DNA of 64,000 nucleotides from Perkinsela sp. pyNocScin1 (taxonomy: Eukaryota; Euglenozoa; Kinetoplastea; Prokinetoplastida; Perkinselidae). Positions within the stretch are counted from its first letter, which is position 1. Each line of letters begins with the position of its first letter. Under the pieces are notes generated by a model. The model saw nothing but the letters and a program-made list of their open reading frames with translations, had not been told where the DNA came from and made no database searches. Below are positions 9,140 through 19,391 of this stretch, in pieces. Location: positions 496,001-560,000 of the forward strand of contig CAXHTR010000004.1 in NCBI GenBank assembly GCA_964019655.1, in the 5' to 3' direction. A program made the position numbers and the translations under genes.

Positions 9140-9881
9140 TCAAATTCTCTGATAAAGCGTCTCGGATACGTGCATCGCATGTTTTCCGAGCGTAAAATAC
9201 GACTTGAAGGCAGGGTATGTTCCGTCGACCTTTCGCACGCGCTTATCCACGTTCTTGTCATCGATGCAGTGTATTTTAACTTTTTTGTTTAATAGTGCAA
9301 AGCGTTCGAGTGATTCTGGGATCCCGCTGTTGCAAATGAGCACGGTTTGCAGCGTCGAGCTCTGCAGAAGACAAACACGCATTTTTGATGGAAGGCTAGG
9401 GACGTACACAGTTCCAGAGACAGAGCTAGTCATTGTCATCCAAAGCTCCTCGAGCCTGTGCGGAAGTTTTTCAAAGTTGAGTACATCAGTGCCCGTCGCG
9501 CACGCTTCGGGTGCGAAAAGAAAGAAATACCGAAGGTTTCGTGGGAGCTGCTCTATGGCGAGGTGCCCTTCCACTTTACCCACGACTGCGTGCAAATATG
9601 CAATAGTTTGCGGAAGCCATTGCATATGCATGTAGAACGCTCCATACCGAAAGACGGGTGACACAAGCGTCGTCACGAAGCCGTCTGTGCACTCAACACC
9701 GATCCAGCGACAGCAATCCTTCCTGCTTTCCTCGTCTGGGAAAAGATACTCTGCTATTCCACTTTCTACGTTAAAACCGATAAGAAGCGCTCTTAATACT
9801 GATCTGTTGCAGTTGAGAAGTTTCAGGCTCTTGATGATGGGATTTTGCACAAGCGACGTTCACAACCCTGAAATGAATCAT
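9140..9881 (-). pseudogene. Class B LRR gene with a frameshift near its start
   Basis: The main frame (9140-9850) begins only with GTG and lacks a leader. In another frame, an ATG at 9881 encodes a leader and the class B segment (ETSQLQQISIK), matching ETSxxQQxSMEQA-type segments of paralogues at 12.0 and 13.4 kb. A single base missing near 9,790-9,800 separates the two frames. After the shift the protein reads ALLIGFNVESG, then the cap CCRWIGVECTDG, three or four degenerate repeats, and the tail CIDDKNVDKRV. This is either a pseudogene or a single-base sequence error. Confidence 0.72.
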
Positions 9882-10315
9882 TTGAAAAATAAGAAGTGGA
9901 TGTGTCCGTTGAAGTGTAGAAGGAAATCTTTGCATCTCAGGAAGAGGTACTCTTCCCGGAAGAACAAAGCTCATATTTATTGAAATGGATGCTAAAATAC
10001 AAGAGGAAAATGAATACCGGCCTCTGTAAAAAGAGACTACAAGTGCTTTTGAAGCACCGCTGAATCCTGAGTCCTTTTGAAAATTATAAGCATTTCTTCC
10101 CATAATGCACGCAAAGATCGAAAACAATGTACGCAGCGGGACGGAGTCCTGTTGTGAAGCCTTGTTGAACATAATCCAATGAGAGACAACATGGAATTTC
10201 AATCACGACTGCACAAAGCATCTTCATGAAGTAGAACTAAATCGTAAGAATCGCAAAGTTAATGCATCGAGACCTCTGCCTTTTGCACAAAAAAGTCAAA
10301 ACATATGTATATATA
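9882..10315. other. Intergenic, no gene seen
   Basis: These 434 bp separate two LRR genes. Frames open here (for example on the minus strand to 10202) run through the start of the upstream frameshifted gene and show no independent motif. Confidence 0.45.
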
Positions 10316-11881
10316 TCATAACACTATCCTAGTATATGTGTCCGAAGTCCACTTGCAGTCAACGACATATTCGAGGTCATAGTACCACCAGTTTTTAAAG
10401 CTCGTAAAGTTGTTTTCCGTCAAATCGTAGAATTTCATCGAGTCAGGCAGATTTCCCATGTCGACGTCCCCTGTCAGCTTACATCTCTTCGCACAGAGTC
10501 GCTTCAAAGACATCGGCGGTGCACTCAGGTCGACGTCACCGCAGAAATCGTTAAAGCTGATCTCGAGGATCTCCATCGACTGCGGGAGCCCACGAAAGTC
10601 AAAGTTTCCTGAGAAACGATTCTTCTCAATGCGAAGTTTCCGCATGACTTGCGGGAGCCTGTGGGTGTCGATGGTACCCTCGAGATCGTTTGCACTAAGG
10701 TCAAGGGTGACAAAGTTTGCATGCAACTGTTCGAAGTGAAAGGTCCCATTGAGACCGCAGCTTCCGAGGTGCACGTTCGTGAGTGCCCTTGGCCACTCGG
10801 AGGGGTCCGATTTTTCGATGCTTTTGCAGCCGTTCGCCCGAAACTTTCTCAGCGTGGCAGGAAGTTTGTTCATTGCAATAGGTGCGCTCGATGCCGACCA
10901 ACGAAAGCTAATCTCTTTAATGCCCTCATGCAGATTCTCAAGGTTGTGCAAATTTACGTCAGTACTGTCAACATCTAAAAACTTGAAAGTCGGGGGAAGC
11001 GTGCCAGCGTCTATTTCACCGAGAACTTTGTTGCCCGTGACATAGAGCTCTTCAAGTGAACACGCTTTATCTATCTTGAGTTTTCCGGAAAGCTCATTGT
11101 GCGATACTTTGACCATTTCGAGGTTCTTGGGAAGATTTGAAAGCTGAAGTGAGCCGCTGAGTGAATTGACGCTCAAATCAATCCACTCGAGCGCCGCTGG
11201 TAATCTTGTGAAATCTATTTCACCCGAAAATTCATTCTTGCTGAGGTCCAGATCTTTCAAACCTTGGGGAAGGTTTCGCAGGCAAATACTGCCTGAAAAT
11301 CGATTCTTTTTCAAGAAAAGGGATTTGAGTGTCCCCGGCAAGCCGGAGAGACAAATAGACCCGTCAAGCGCATTCTTCGAGAGGTCGAGATTCTCGAAGT
11401 GTGGTGGCAGGTCTTGCAGTACAATACTCCCCGAGAGATGGTTGCCATCAGCATGGAAGTCCGTCAGAGTCATCGGAAAGTCACCGATGCAGATACTTCC
11501 CTTGAAAAAGTTATTCCCTATATCGATAAAATTGAGTCTTCGAGGTAGCTGCCTCGCGACAAACAAACCTTCCGAGAAAATTTCTGCTATTTCGAGCTTT
11601 TTGAGATGACACGGAAGATACTCGAAGGTGAATGTTCCATCAAGGGTTTCCTCGAATTCCGAAAATTGAAGTTCTATTATTCTGCTAGATTTTTCGTCAA
11701 AGACTATCCCATCCCACTCCTCAATGTCTTTGAAGTTTCCGTGTGCATCTGTGAAAAGCTTTTTATTCTTAAGTTTTGCAACAGCGATTTCCATAATTGC
11801 CTGCTCAGAGAGCATCATTGGGTCTTGTCTGCCGAGGGCTTGACTTTCGTCTACAGCGATGATAATGTACTGGCTGAGCAT
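10316..11881 (-). CDS. Large secreted LRR protein (about 17 repeats)
   Basis: At 521 residues this is the longest member. A leader (MLSQYIIIAVDES) precedes QALGRQDPMMLSEQ and the helical AIMEIAVAKL. The cap IEEWDGIVFDEKSS has lost its cysteines. About 17 LRRs fill residues 62-495. One stretch near 265-340 departs from the 23-residue consensus and contains an LLxxNK-type and a charged repeat, which suggests fusion or expansion of two repeat blocks. The C-terminus EYVVDCKWTSDTY is a diverged tail tag. The closest size relatives are at 20.2, 43.6 and 50.5 kb. Confidence 0.88.
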   Translation of the reverse strand: MLSQYIIIAVDESQALGRQDPMMLSEQAIMEIAVAKLKNKKLFTDAHGNFKDIEEWDGIVFDEKSSRIIELQFSEFEETLDGTFTFEYLPCHLKKLEIAEIFSEGLFVARQLPRRLNFIDIGNNFFKGSICIGDFPMTLTDFHADGNHLSGSIVLQDLPPHFENLDLSKNALDGSICLSGLPGTLKSLFLKKNRFSGSICLRNLPQGLKDLDLSKNEFSGEIDFTRLPAALEWIDLSVNSLSGSLQLSNLPKNLEMVKVSHNELSGKLKIDKACSLEELYVTGNKVLGEIDAGTLPPTFKFLDVDSTDVNLHNLENLHEGIKEISFRWSASSAPIAMNKLPATLRKFRANGCKSIEKSDPSEWPRALTNVHLGSCGLNGTFHFEQLHANFVTLDLSANDLEGTIDTHRLPQVMRKLRIEKNRFSGNFDFRGLPQSMEILEISFNDFCGDVDLSAPPMSLKRLCAKRCKLTGDVDMGNLPDSMKFYDLTENNFTSFKNWWYYDLEYVVDCKWTSDTYTRIVL

Positions 11882-12039
11882 TTAAAGCAGAATGTAGAAA
11901 AAATTGATCGGGATGACAGAAAATGAAGTAGAAATGAAATTTACTATTTGCCAACGTGTTCGTATAATCGGTCTGTCTATGCAAAATTCATGACACTCCA
12001 CTTTCTTACTCTATTGGGCCCAGCACGCCGAACTTCACA

Positions 12040-12858
12040 TCACCGACGGTAACGATCGAGCATATCCTGTTCTGCAAGCTCCTTTGCAACCTCCCCTCCT
12101 ATTTCCCTCGCGTGCCATCCCAGGCGTAAGCACTTATTTGGACTAGGGCGTTGATCGCTCACCCGAAGGCGTTCATCCACATGCTTCTCGTCTATGCTAT
12201 GCGCTTGTATAGCTTTTGGCAATTTTTCTGTACGCAGTCGCGAGGCATGGAAAATCTCAAGTGATTCCGAGATCCCACTATTCTGGGCCACAACGGAGCG
12301 CAATGATGAAGTTTCGATGATACAGACGCGCATCTTTGGTGGCATATGCGAGATGTACAGTGTGCCAAAAAGATCCCTGTACGAATGTACATAGAACTCT
12401 TCAAGATTTTGGGGGAGATTTGCAAAGTTTACAACCGCTGATGGCCGGCAGTGGGCGAAGCCACCACCCAGGAAGCCGATGTTTTGCAAGAAGCAGGAGC
12501 GCAAGCTTCGCGGGAGCTGCTCGACAGTAAACGCATCATCCAAATGAAAACCATCCATGTGTAAAAATTCAATTGTGTGCGGCAGCCACGGCAGTCGTAC
12601 ACTGTATGTGGAATGCCCCCTCTGACACAAAACGAAGGTTGTCACCTTGCCTGCAGTGCACTCGACACCGCGCCATTGGCAGCTATCGTGCCGACCCCCA
12701 GGACTTCGAAAGAGAACCCGCTCGAGACCTTCGCCGACGTTTGTTTCACTGAAAAGTGCTTGCTCCATGCTTGTTTGCTGTGCTTGTGTCGCTGTGAGCT
12801 TTGGCTCAAGTGGCTCGACATCTGCAAGGGACACAGTGATCAGGAAGTGGTTGAACAT
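12040..12858 (-). CDS. Secreted degenerate-LRR protein, class B
   Basis: From the ATG at 12858 the protein has 272 residues (leader MFNHFLITVSLA). An upstream in-frame ATG at 12918 adds 20 residues. The class B features are the segment AQQTSMEQAL, the cap CQWRGVECTAG, repeats reduced to LPxxL strands without the NxFsG turn (for example LPWLPHTIEFLHM and FTVEQLPRSL), and the tail SIDEKHVDERL followed by about 45 charged residues. It is a close paralogue of the next gene. Confidence 0.83.
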   Translation of the reverse strand: MFNHFLITVSLADVEPLEPKLTATQAQQTSMEQALFSETNVGEGLERVLFRSPGGRHDSCQWRGVECTAGKVTTFVLCQRGHSTYSVRLPWLPHTIEFLHMDGFHLDDAFTVEQLPRSLRSCFLQNIGFLGGGFAHCRPSAVVNFANLPQNLEEFYVHSYRDLFGTLYISHMPPKMRVCIIETSSLRSVVAQNSGISESLEIFHASRLRTEKLPKAIQAHSIDEKHVDERLRVSDQRPSPNKCLRLGWHAREIGGEVAKELAEQDMLDRYRR

Positions 12859-12918
12859 TTTCAGTAGGATTGAATGATGATAGAGAATTTTTTGACGAGA
12901 GGGGATAAAAGCGTTCAT

Positions 12919-13354
12919 GTCATAGAGACAGTGTGAGAGCCATCGCGGAACCGGTGCTGCCAGCGCTTTGAAATATTAATTTAAGAATGTCACCCATTTT
13001 TGATAGATTCGACTCGAAATTCCCTCTATCAGAATCCGGCAGTACGCAGACCCCCGAAATCTTTTTTTTTCTGCTTCTGATCACGCACGCTTTGACAAAG
13101 AATGTGTGCTTCTTTTACTCATCGAAAGCGGTATGCGTCATTTTGCTCGTTTTATACGCTGATCCTTAAACGTAGACAGACATTTATGAGAAAAATTTGA
13201 TTGAGGCCTACGCTGAAGGAATCCGTATAATTTTTGTATATGCACCTCAGCGCGCAATCGCTCACCACTCCAATTTCCTATCACAAGTCTCCGCATAAAT
13301 AATTTCATTTTTTCCATACTATACTCTTTATATTTAGTCTGGAACTATGCCCGA
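12919..13354. other. Intergenic, no gene seen
   Basis: These 436 bp are AT-rich with a run of eight T near 13,065. No LRR motif, RNA gene or transposon end was found. Confidence 0.45.
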
Positions 13355-14152
13355 TCATCGAAACTCTTTCTGTATCTCCTGGGATAATCGCTTTGCATCC
13401 TTTCCGAGCTGTAAACGCTCAGAAAATAGATCAACGTGTCTTTCGCCATTCAGTACGCGAGCGTCCACCTTTTTCGCATCAACACAACGTATCTTGACCT
13501 GACTATTCCAATCTCCATTGAGAATGGCAAATTCGAGGGAGGAAGGGATTCCACTGTTGTGGATTACAGCGGCGCAAAACGATGTACTCCGCAGAACGAA
13601 AATTCGAATTTTCGGTGGCAAAATTGGAATAAGTACTGTTCCAAAGAGCGCTGTCGTGGACATGAGCCAAAGCTCTTCCAGACCTTTTGGAAGATTCTCC
13701 AAATTCAAGACAGACGATGGCTTCATGAATACGGAGCTCATGTACAAGGCATCGTTGATGTGGAAATACCGCAGGCATCGCGGGAGTTGCTCAATGTTGA
13801 ATACATCGAAAAAATACACTGCTGGCGCATGAAAGTATTCAATCGTGTGCGGAAGCCACGGCAAACGCATACGCCAGGCGTAGACGGGATCGACTCGACG
13901 TGAAGTGTGGATATGACCAGCCAGTGCTAGCGTCGTGAGTACGCCATTAGTGCACACGGCGCCGCGCCACTGGCAGCAGCCGTGTCCCACCTCCCGTCGT
14001 TGAAAGAAATACTCCTCGATGCCCTCGATGAGATTATCGTCCATGAGGAACGCCTGCTCCATGCTGATCTGCTGCGCTTCTGAAGTCTTGAGGTGAGAAT
14101 TGCTCGGTTGAGCTTCTGCGAGGCAAAACGAAAGAATAAGGGACCCAGTCAT
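13355..14152 (-). CDS. Secreted degenerate-LRR protein, class B
   Basis: The protein has 265 residues from the ATG at 14152, which lies in the context TTTCAAATG; the longer open frame begins at TTG and is not preferred. The leader MTGSLILSFCLAEA is followed by the segment AQQISMEQAF, the cap CCQWRGAVCTNG, four or five degenerate repeats (LPWLPHTIEYFHA, IEQLPRCLRYF, LPKGLEELWL) and the tail CVDAKKVDARV. It differs from class A by lacking the NxFsG turns, so the solenoid is probably short or imperfect. Confidence 0.85.
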   Translation of the reverse strand: MTGSLILSFCLAEAQPSNSHLKTSEAQQISMEQAFLMDDNLIEGIEEYFFQRREVGHGCCQWRGAVCTNGVLTTLALAGHIHTSRRVDPVYAWRMRLPWLPHTIEYFHAPAVYFFDVFNIEQLPRCLRYFHINDALYMSSVFMKPSSVLNLENLPKGLEELWLMSTTALFGTVLIPILPPKIRIFVLRSTSFCAAVIHNSGIPSSLEFAILNGDWNSQVKIRCVDAKKVDARVLNGERHVDLFSERLQLGKDAKRLSQEIQKEFR

Positions 14153-14173
14153 TTGAAATGATAGAAAAGCCAA

Positions 14174-14559
14174 AATGGACCTAGAATGGGCGAACGGAAT
14201 GGCTCAAAGGTGCATCTTACCTCATTGAAAAACAAGATAGTAACAGGCTGATTCGATAAAAACTTAGCTCGACTCTTGGAAAGAAGACAAAAAGATACCT
14301 AGTTCTCACTTTGTGAAAAAGGCTTCTTCTTGCAGGCCTGAGTAGATTTGGAGTCCACAACGTCACATGCTACAATGCGTTTTATGTCTAAATTGGAAAC
14401 AGTAAAATGATTCCTTTTGTCATCAGAATCGATCACGACAGAAAAAACAATGAATCTGATTTTATTTCTTAAGAGTTACAAGCGCTTTCAGTGGGTTGAG
14501 GGGGGAAGTACCAATATTGCTTTTTGAAAGGATAAGTAGAATGACAAGAAACCACTTCT
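14174..14559. other. Intergenic, no gene seen
   Basis: These 386 bp show no conserved motif on either strand. Confidence 0.45.
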
Positions 14560-15507
14560 CTATTCGTACTCTTCACCGTTTTCATTGACGATCTTCAGCA
14601 CGTTTGTCTCTTGGAGCATATCTTTATTATAGAGCTGCCGGTGAACCATTGCTGTCCCGCAAAAAAGATTCCCTCTCGCGTGCACCTGCCACAGATTCAG
14701 AGGCGGCTTTGTGACCTTAAATTCGCCGCAGAGCTGATTACCGTCTATCGTGAGCGTCATGAGACCTGGAGCTATATATTCAAGATCGATTCCCCCCGAA
14801 AAGCGGTTGTTGGACAGCCACAGCTCCTGCAGTGTATTCGGCAATTTTCCGAAAGACAAACTCCCTGAGAGCCGATTGTCGGAGAGGTACAGCGTGTCCA
14901 TATTTGATGGGAGCGACTCGAGCGAAATTTCCCCTTCAAAATTGTTATCAGACACATCGAGCATCTCGAGCGAGTCTGGGAGGCTTTCCAGAGATAGACT
15001 CCCGGAAAATTTGTTGTGATGCATGAGTAAATCGACCAGTGTATTCGGCAGCACCGTCAAATCCGCACTTCCTGTGAAAGAGTTCTCAGCGATATCCATT
15101 TTCTCGAGGTATTCGGGTAGTGTTCGAAAATTGACACTCCCGAAAAATTTATTCGCAAAGAGCGTGAGGATCCGAAGGCCGACTGGCAGCTCTGCCGTTC
15201 GGAGGGTGGCGACCAGCGACGTCCACCGAACTGAAAATGACGTCACATGGGGTGGGATAGAGCTAAGCGCTATGACGCCAGAGAGCGCCCGGTTGAATTC
15301 CACCTCGGTGACCCTGCCATCGTCGTCGCACGTGACCTCTGTCCAGGCGCAGGCGTCGAGAATAAAGCCGTTGGGGTCTTTGTAGCTCTGCTTGGATGGG
15401 ATGGAAAAGTCTTGGATGAGTTCCTCCATGTGGACTTGGTCAGGGATGGAGCTGGCGTCGAAGCGGCCGATGGACGGGTCGAGGAGGTAGAGGGTAGGTA
15501 GAAACAT
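14560..15507 (-). CDS. Secreted LRR protein, class A
   Basis: The protein has 315 residues from the ATG at 15507, which has the CTTCAAAATG context; the 23 residues encoded further upstream are unlike paralogue leaders. The leader MFLPTLYLL leads to DPSIGRFDASSIPDQ. The cap ACAWTEVTCDDDGRV has the canonical two cysteines. Nine regular LRRs occupy about 70-290 with well-preserved NxFsG turns, and the protein ends almost at the tail tag IVNENGEEYE. It is one of the cleanest examples of the family consensus. Confidence 0.89.
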   Translation of the reverse strand: MFLPTLYLLDPSIGRFDASSIPDQVHMEELIQDFSIPSKQSYKDPNGFILDACAWTEVTCDDDGRVTEVEFNRALSGVIALSSIPPHVTSFSVRWTSLVATLRTAELPVGLRILTLFANKFFGSVNFRTLPEYLEKMDIAENSFTGSADLTVLPNTLVDLLMHHNKFSGSLSLESLPDSLEMLDVSDNNFEGEISLESLPSNMDTLYLSDNRLSGSLSFGKLPNTLQELWLSNNRFSGGIDLEYIAPGLMTLTIDGNQLCGEFKVTKPPLNLWQVHARGNLFCGTAMVHRQLYNKDMLQETNVLKIVNENGEEYE

Positions 15508-15779
15508 TTTGAAGTGTAAAAAGCGATGAATTTTGATTCTTGGAGAGATGAAAAACTCGATCGAATGAAAAGTCAAGAATTTGAAGGAAACTTCTCATAT
15601 TATTGATCGTCAATGGATTACCATTGTACTCATACAATTTGACTTCATTGTCAAAGTGCAAAAAGGTGACGCACTCCTGGACACTGACCTCCCCGTATAA
15701 GGTTCATCTAGCACAATTATTCCATTGCAAAGATCTCACCACTTTGCTAATCCCATAATCTGATTTGTGGGACCATGAA

Positions 15780-15900
15780 ACCATGTAGGTCCACGAATGT
15801 TTTCTAGGCTGGGCGCAGTGGATCGATGCGGCCAATGCCGGAAATGTCAGTAAAATTGGTTGGAATGAAGAAAAAGTGAGCCATGTATCATTTTGTATAG
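15780..15900 (-). pseudogene. Short LRR gene relic (leader motif only)
   Basis: Minus-strand translation near 15,800-15,840 gives FTDISGIGRIDP, which matches the leader and GRxD motif of family members such as the gene at 40.5 kb. No cap, repeats or tail follow in any frame. It is probably the last trace of a decayed copy; a chance match cannot be excluded at this length. Confidence 0.35.
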
Positions 15901-16036
15901 TGAATAAAAACTTACAGAGAGCATCAGATGCGCATGGATGGATGCGTAACACTTCATAGATACACCGATATAAGCCATGTCATTTTTTCAGATATTTGCA
16001 TGCACTCACTTGAATGGTAAATTTGAGAGCCTTTAC

Positions 16037-16921
16037 TTACAGCATATTTCTTTGAATTATCTGCTTTTCCCACGCATGCGTCTTGCCTTTCTCATCAACG
16101 ACTATTTTGATACCTGGATACGCCAGCTTGAAGTGCATAGGCGATCTTGATTTATTGAAAATCGCCTTGCCGCTGAGCGATCCTCCAACTTTGATCTCTT
16201 TGAGACTCCGAGGGAAACTCATCAGCCAAAGATCTCCTTCAAACACATTATCAGCGAGATTGATCTTCTCCATAGATTCCGGAAGGTGTTAAATATATAT
16301 GCGCCCTGATAGCATATTGCCTTAAAGCTCAAGAACTTTCATTCCTTTTGGAAGATGATGCAGATCTATCCCTCCACCAAATTTATTTGATTCGGCAGCA
16401 AGCGTGATGAGTGCGTCTGGTAAGTCAGTAAGAATGATGCTTCCCGACAGAGCGTTTTTGCCGATTTGCAAAAATTTTAGTTTCCTTGGGAACGAACCCC
16501 AATGAATCGATCCGTAAAGACAGCTATATTTGACGTGAAATGAGAGCATATCATTCGGAATATGAGAAGTTTCTAGCGTCCCATGGATATTGCAGTTCAT
16601 AACAATGAATTGCTCAGCAAGCGGTGGAATGAAATGAAACGGAAACTGTATCTCAGCAAATGTGATATTCGATAACTCGACTCTTCGCACGCGCCCGTCG
16701 GTGCACCTAACGCATGGAGTTAATGTCTCGTTAGATTTCCACTCGCATACGTCGATAAAGTTCCCCCTCGAGTCCTGAAAATTCTTTTTGTATTCTTCCA
16801 GCATTCCATCAATGAGCATCTCCATGAGCATTTGGTCAGACAAAGAATGATAGTCGAGGCGACCAAGGGCTGGGTCGATGGTCAGTATGAGAAGATGGCG
16901 GAATAGAAGAAGCATTTCCAT
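16037..16921 (-). pseudogene. LRR gene with two in-frame TAA codons
   Basis: From the ATG at 16921 (leader MEMLLLFRHLLILTI, then DPALGRLDYHSLSDQ) a normal member is encoded through the cap CEWKSNETLTPCVRC and about six repeats. A TAA at 16322-16324 then interrupts it, followed in the same frame by GNMLSGRIYI, a second TAA at 16289-16291, and HLPESMEKINLADNVFEGD onward to the tail VVDEKGKTHAWEK. No frameshift is needed. In paralogues the first stop position is usually Q (as in LxLQxN) and the second E or K. It is probably a recent pseudogene; readthrough is the alternative. Confidence 0.78.
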
Positions 16922-16981
16922 CGAATGGAACAAGATAGAAAGTTTTTGTTTAAAGTAAGCGTGACGTGAAATCATATTCAT

Positions 16982-17397
16982 ACATTACTTCATAAGAATT
17001 TGCATGCTTGAGTTCGAAAAGTTAACAAGAACGGACGCTTTGATCCCCATCTACAAGTTAATGATCTTAAATACCCCAAAAAAGTGAAAAGTTCAAAGTG
17101 ATCCCATGCGTTTCGTCTTTTTCTGATAGAGCGTTACCTAGCCCTTTCTTGAAGTTAACTAGGAAGAGCAACTTGTACTTTGAGCCTCGTCGTCATAGCT
17201 CACCTTCATACAGATGCGACATATAGCCCTTTTAACTACATTTTACTGCTTTTTTGAGATCCGTGCGATGTTTCGCGATTCTCCAGCTTTGAAAAGCATG
17301 CACTCAGTTTAAACTTCCAAAAAAACACTCGATGGCTTTCATGCATCGAGAATGCAGAAAAAATCACTCATAGCCCATGATTACCTTCATTCCAGAT
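16982..17397. other. Intergenic, no gene seen
   Basis: These 416 bp hold no recognisable motif. The right side meets the end of the extended frame of the next gene. Confidence 0.4.
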
Positions 17398-18918
17398 CTA
17401 TCTCCTCGGATGGTGAAAAACTCCCGAACGCTGGTTTTCATCACCAGCATCGTAGAAAAACTGCGGCGCAAAACTCTCGTCGCCTTCTGCGAGCACTATG
17501 CCCCCAACTGCATTTCCCCGAAGGTCAACGGTGAAAAAATCTCTGCTCAGCTTCCCTACCTCGAAAACCTCAGCGATGATCTAATTGTTCCGCAACTCTA
17601 TAAACCTCACTTCACGCCACTGCTCTGGCTTGATCTCCAAAGAAGTGAACGCATTGTCACTCAGCGCGACTTCGCTCGGGATGTGCTGCCCGAACCGAAT
17701 TTCGCCCTCCAGAAGATTCTTCGAGAGGTCCAACTCCCCTTCCTCGGCCATAGTCGCTGAAATGCACGTCAGATCGACAGTCCCCGAAAATAGGTTCCCA
17801 TCGAGCTTCAGTATCCGCATCCGACTTGGCATCAACGCAAGCTTCAAACTACCCGTCAGCGCATTTTTACTCAGGTAGAGCTCTTCCATGCCCTTTGGCA
17901 CAGATTCTAGGCTAAATTCCCCCGCAAGTGCATTCTTGGACACATTCAAGGACTCAACGCCCTTCATGCTCTCCCAGTCTATAGAAGTGTACGAGTTTTT
18001 GCTGACATCGACAACAGCGTTTGCCAAGTCACCTGCAAACACTAATTCCCCTTCGAATTTATTCGTATAGAGCGATACCAACGGTTTCGCAAGCGCATAG
18101 ACGGAAGTGTACTTGCCGATGGCATGCATGGCGATGTATGGATTCCCTTTGAGCGCATTGTGGTCGAGGGAGAGCGTCTGCATGCTTGCTGGGATGTTCT
18201 CGAGATGTACACTCCCCGAAAAATTGTTCGAGCTGAGATCGCAGGTTTGGGTTCTGGGGGGAAAGTCTGCAAGAGACACACTCCCATAAAATTTGTTCTT
18301 GACTAAGTCAAGCGTCTCAAGCCCCCGTGGGAGATGGCACATAGACAAAGTCCCCTCGAGGGCATTTCTCGGAACTCGGAACGCAGTCAGACCATATGGC
18401 AGCGATCTGAAATCAAAAGAACCACTGAGCTGATTATCCGCAAGGGAAAGCGTTCGGAGCGAAGCTGGAAAGGTTTTGCCACTGAGTTCTCCTGTAAGAA
18501 GACTGTTCGACATTCGGACTATCTCCAGTCCATCGTGAAAATGAAAATCAGCAAAGGCGCACGGAACTTTATTCACCCAGTTCCATGTGATTTCTTTCAC
18601 TGTTGACGGTACCCACTGCATGTTGAGCGTGCCGTTCACAGGGCCTCGCTGTGATTGGCGAAACAAGCAGTGGGTGCTGTGCCACGTGATTGAATCGACA
18701 TTTCCATCGCTATCGAAGCTGAGGCCGTCCCACTGTGTTATGTCGAGCCGCTCACCATCATCGTCAGAGAACGCGCTGAAGCTCTTGTTCTGGCGACGCG
18801 GATTTGATTGTATATCAGCGACGAGGAGCTCCATCAGGGTCTGCTGTGAGAGTTCAGTGTGACTCACTCTGTCCAGACACGTTGCGTCGGCACAAAGAAG
18901 AAACTCAGTGGAGTGCAT
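17398..18918 (-). CDS. Large LRR protein with an in-frame TAG before its last 60 codons
   Basis: The ATG at 18918 opens a 445-residue frame: leader MHSTEFLLCA, the segment HTELSQQTLMELLVADI, the cap ITQWDGLSFDSDGNV, and about 14 LRRs. The frame stops at TAG 17581-17583 inside a repeat (FIELRNN). In the same frame LRR-like sequence continues for 60 codons (FTVDLRGNAVGGIVLAEGD), including DAGDENQ as a degraded tail, to TAG 17398. The stop is therefore probably a new nonsense mutation that trims the C-terminus. The shorter product may still fold. The end could be 17581 instead. Confidence 0.75.
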
Positions 18919-18921
18919 CAA

Positions 18922-19391
18922 AATCTAAAAATAAAATAGTGTCAAACAGTTGCCTTTGGGATATTCGCCTCGCCGACGACATTTTGACACTATTTGCAAA
19001 GCACTGACCCACTACTTAGCACTTTAAAATCATAGATGATCCCTGAATGCTTTGCTTTACAGGTCATTCATAGAAATCACATCTTGAAATCTTGCTCCTC
19101 GGGGCCAGCGGGTTTCAGACTGACCCCAGAAAATGTTCGAACTATACCTATATAATCCTATTTTCAGAGGCTTAGAAGCACTGAAATAAACCTACCAAGA
19201 GTAAACTCGCCCCTGGCGAGTGGCGTGATGATGGTAGATCATTCTCCTGTGTGCGTTCTAATAACCTTATCTCAGTTCACTTGTACTCGTCAAATCTTAT
19301 CGACATCACGTCCCTAGCATAAATTTGTTCTCAAATTGTTTGTTTCGGATCATGTTGTAATAAAATATCTCAGTTTCTGTCTCAAAGAGCA
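18922..19391. other. Intergenic, no gene seen
   Basis: These 470 bp contain no LRR motif, RNA gene or repeat that I recognise. Confidence 0.45.

Noticed and set aside
9140-9850. A functional class B gene starting at GTG 9850
   Set aside because: The frame lacks a leader, while a leader and class B segment lie in the next frame one base out of register. A non-AUG start is less likely than a frameshift.
16289-16324. A reassigned genetic code with TAA or TAG read as an amino acid, as known in some kinetoplastids and ciliates
   Set aside because: Most family members end at TAA, TAG or TGA right after the conserved tail, and intact paralogues lack internal stops. A few nonsense copies in a large family are better explained by decay.
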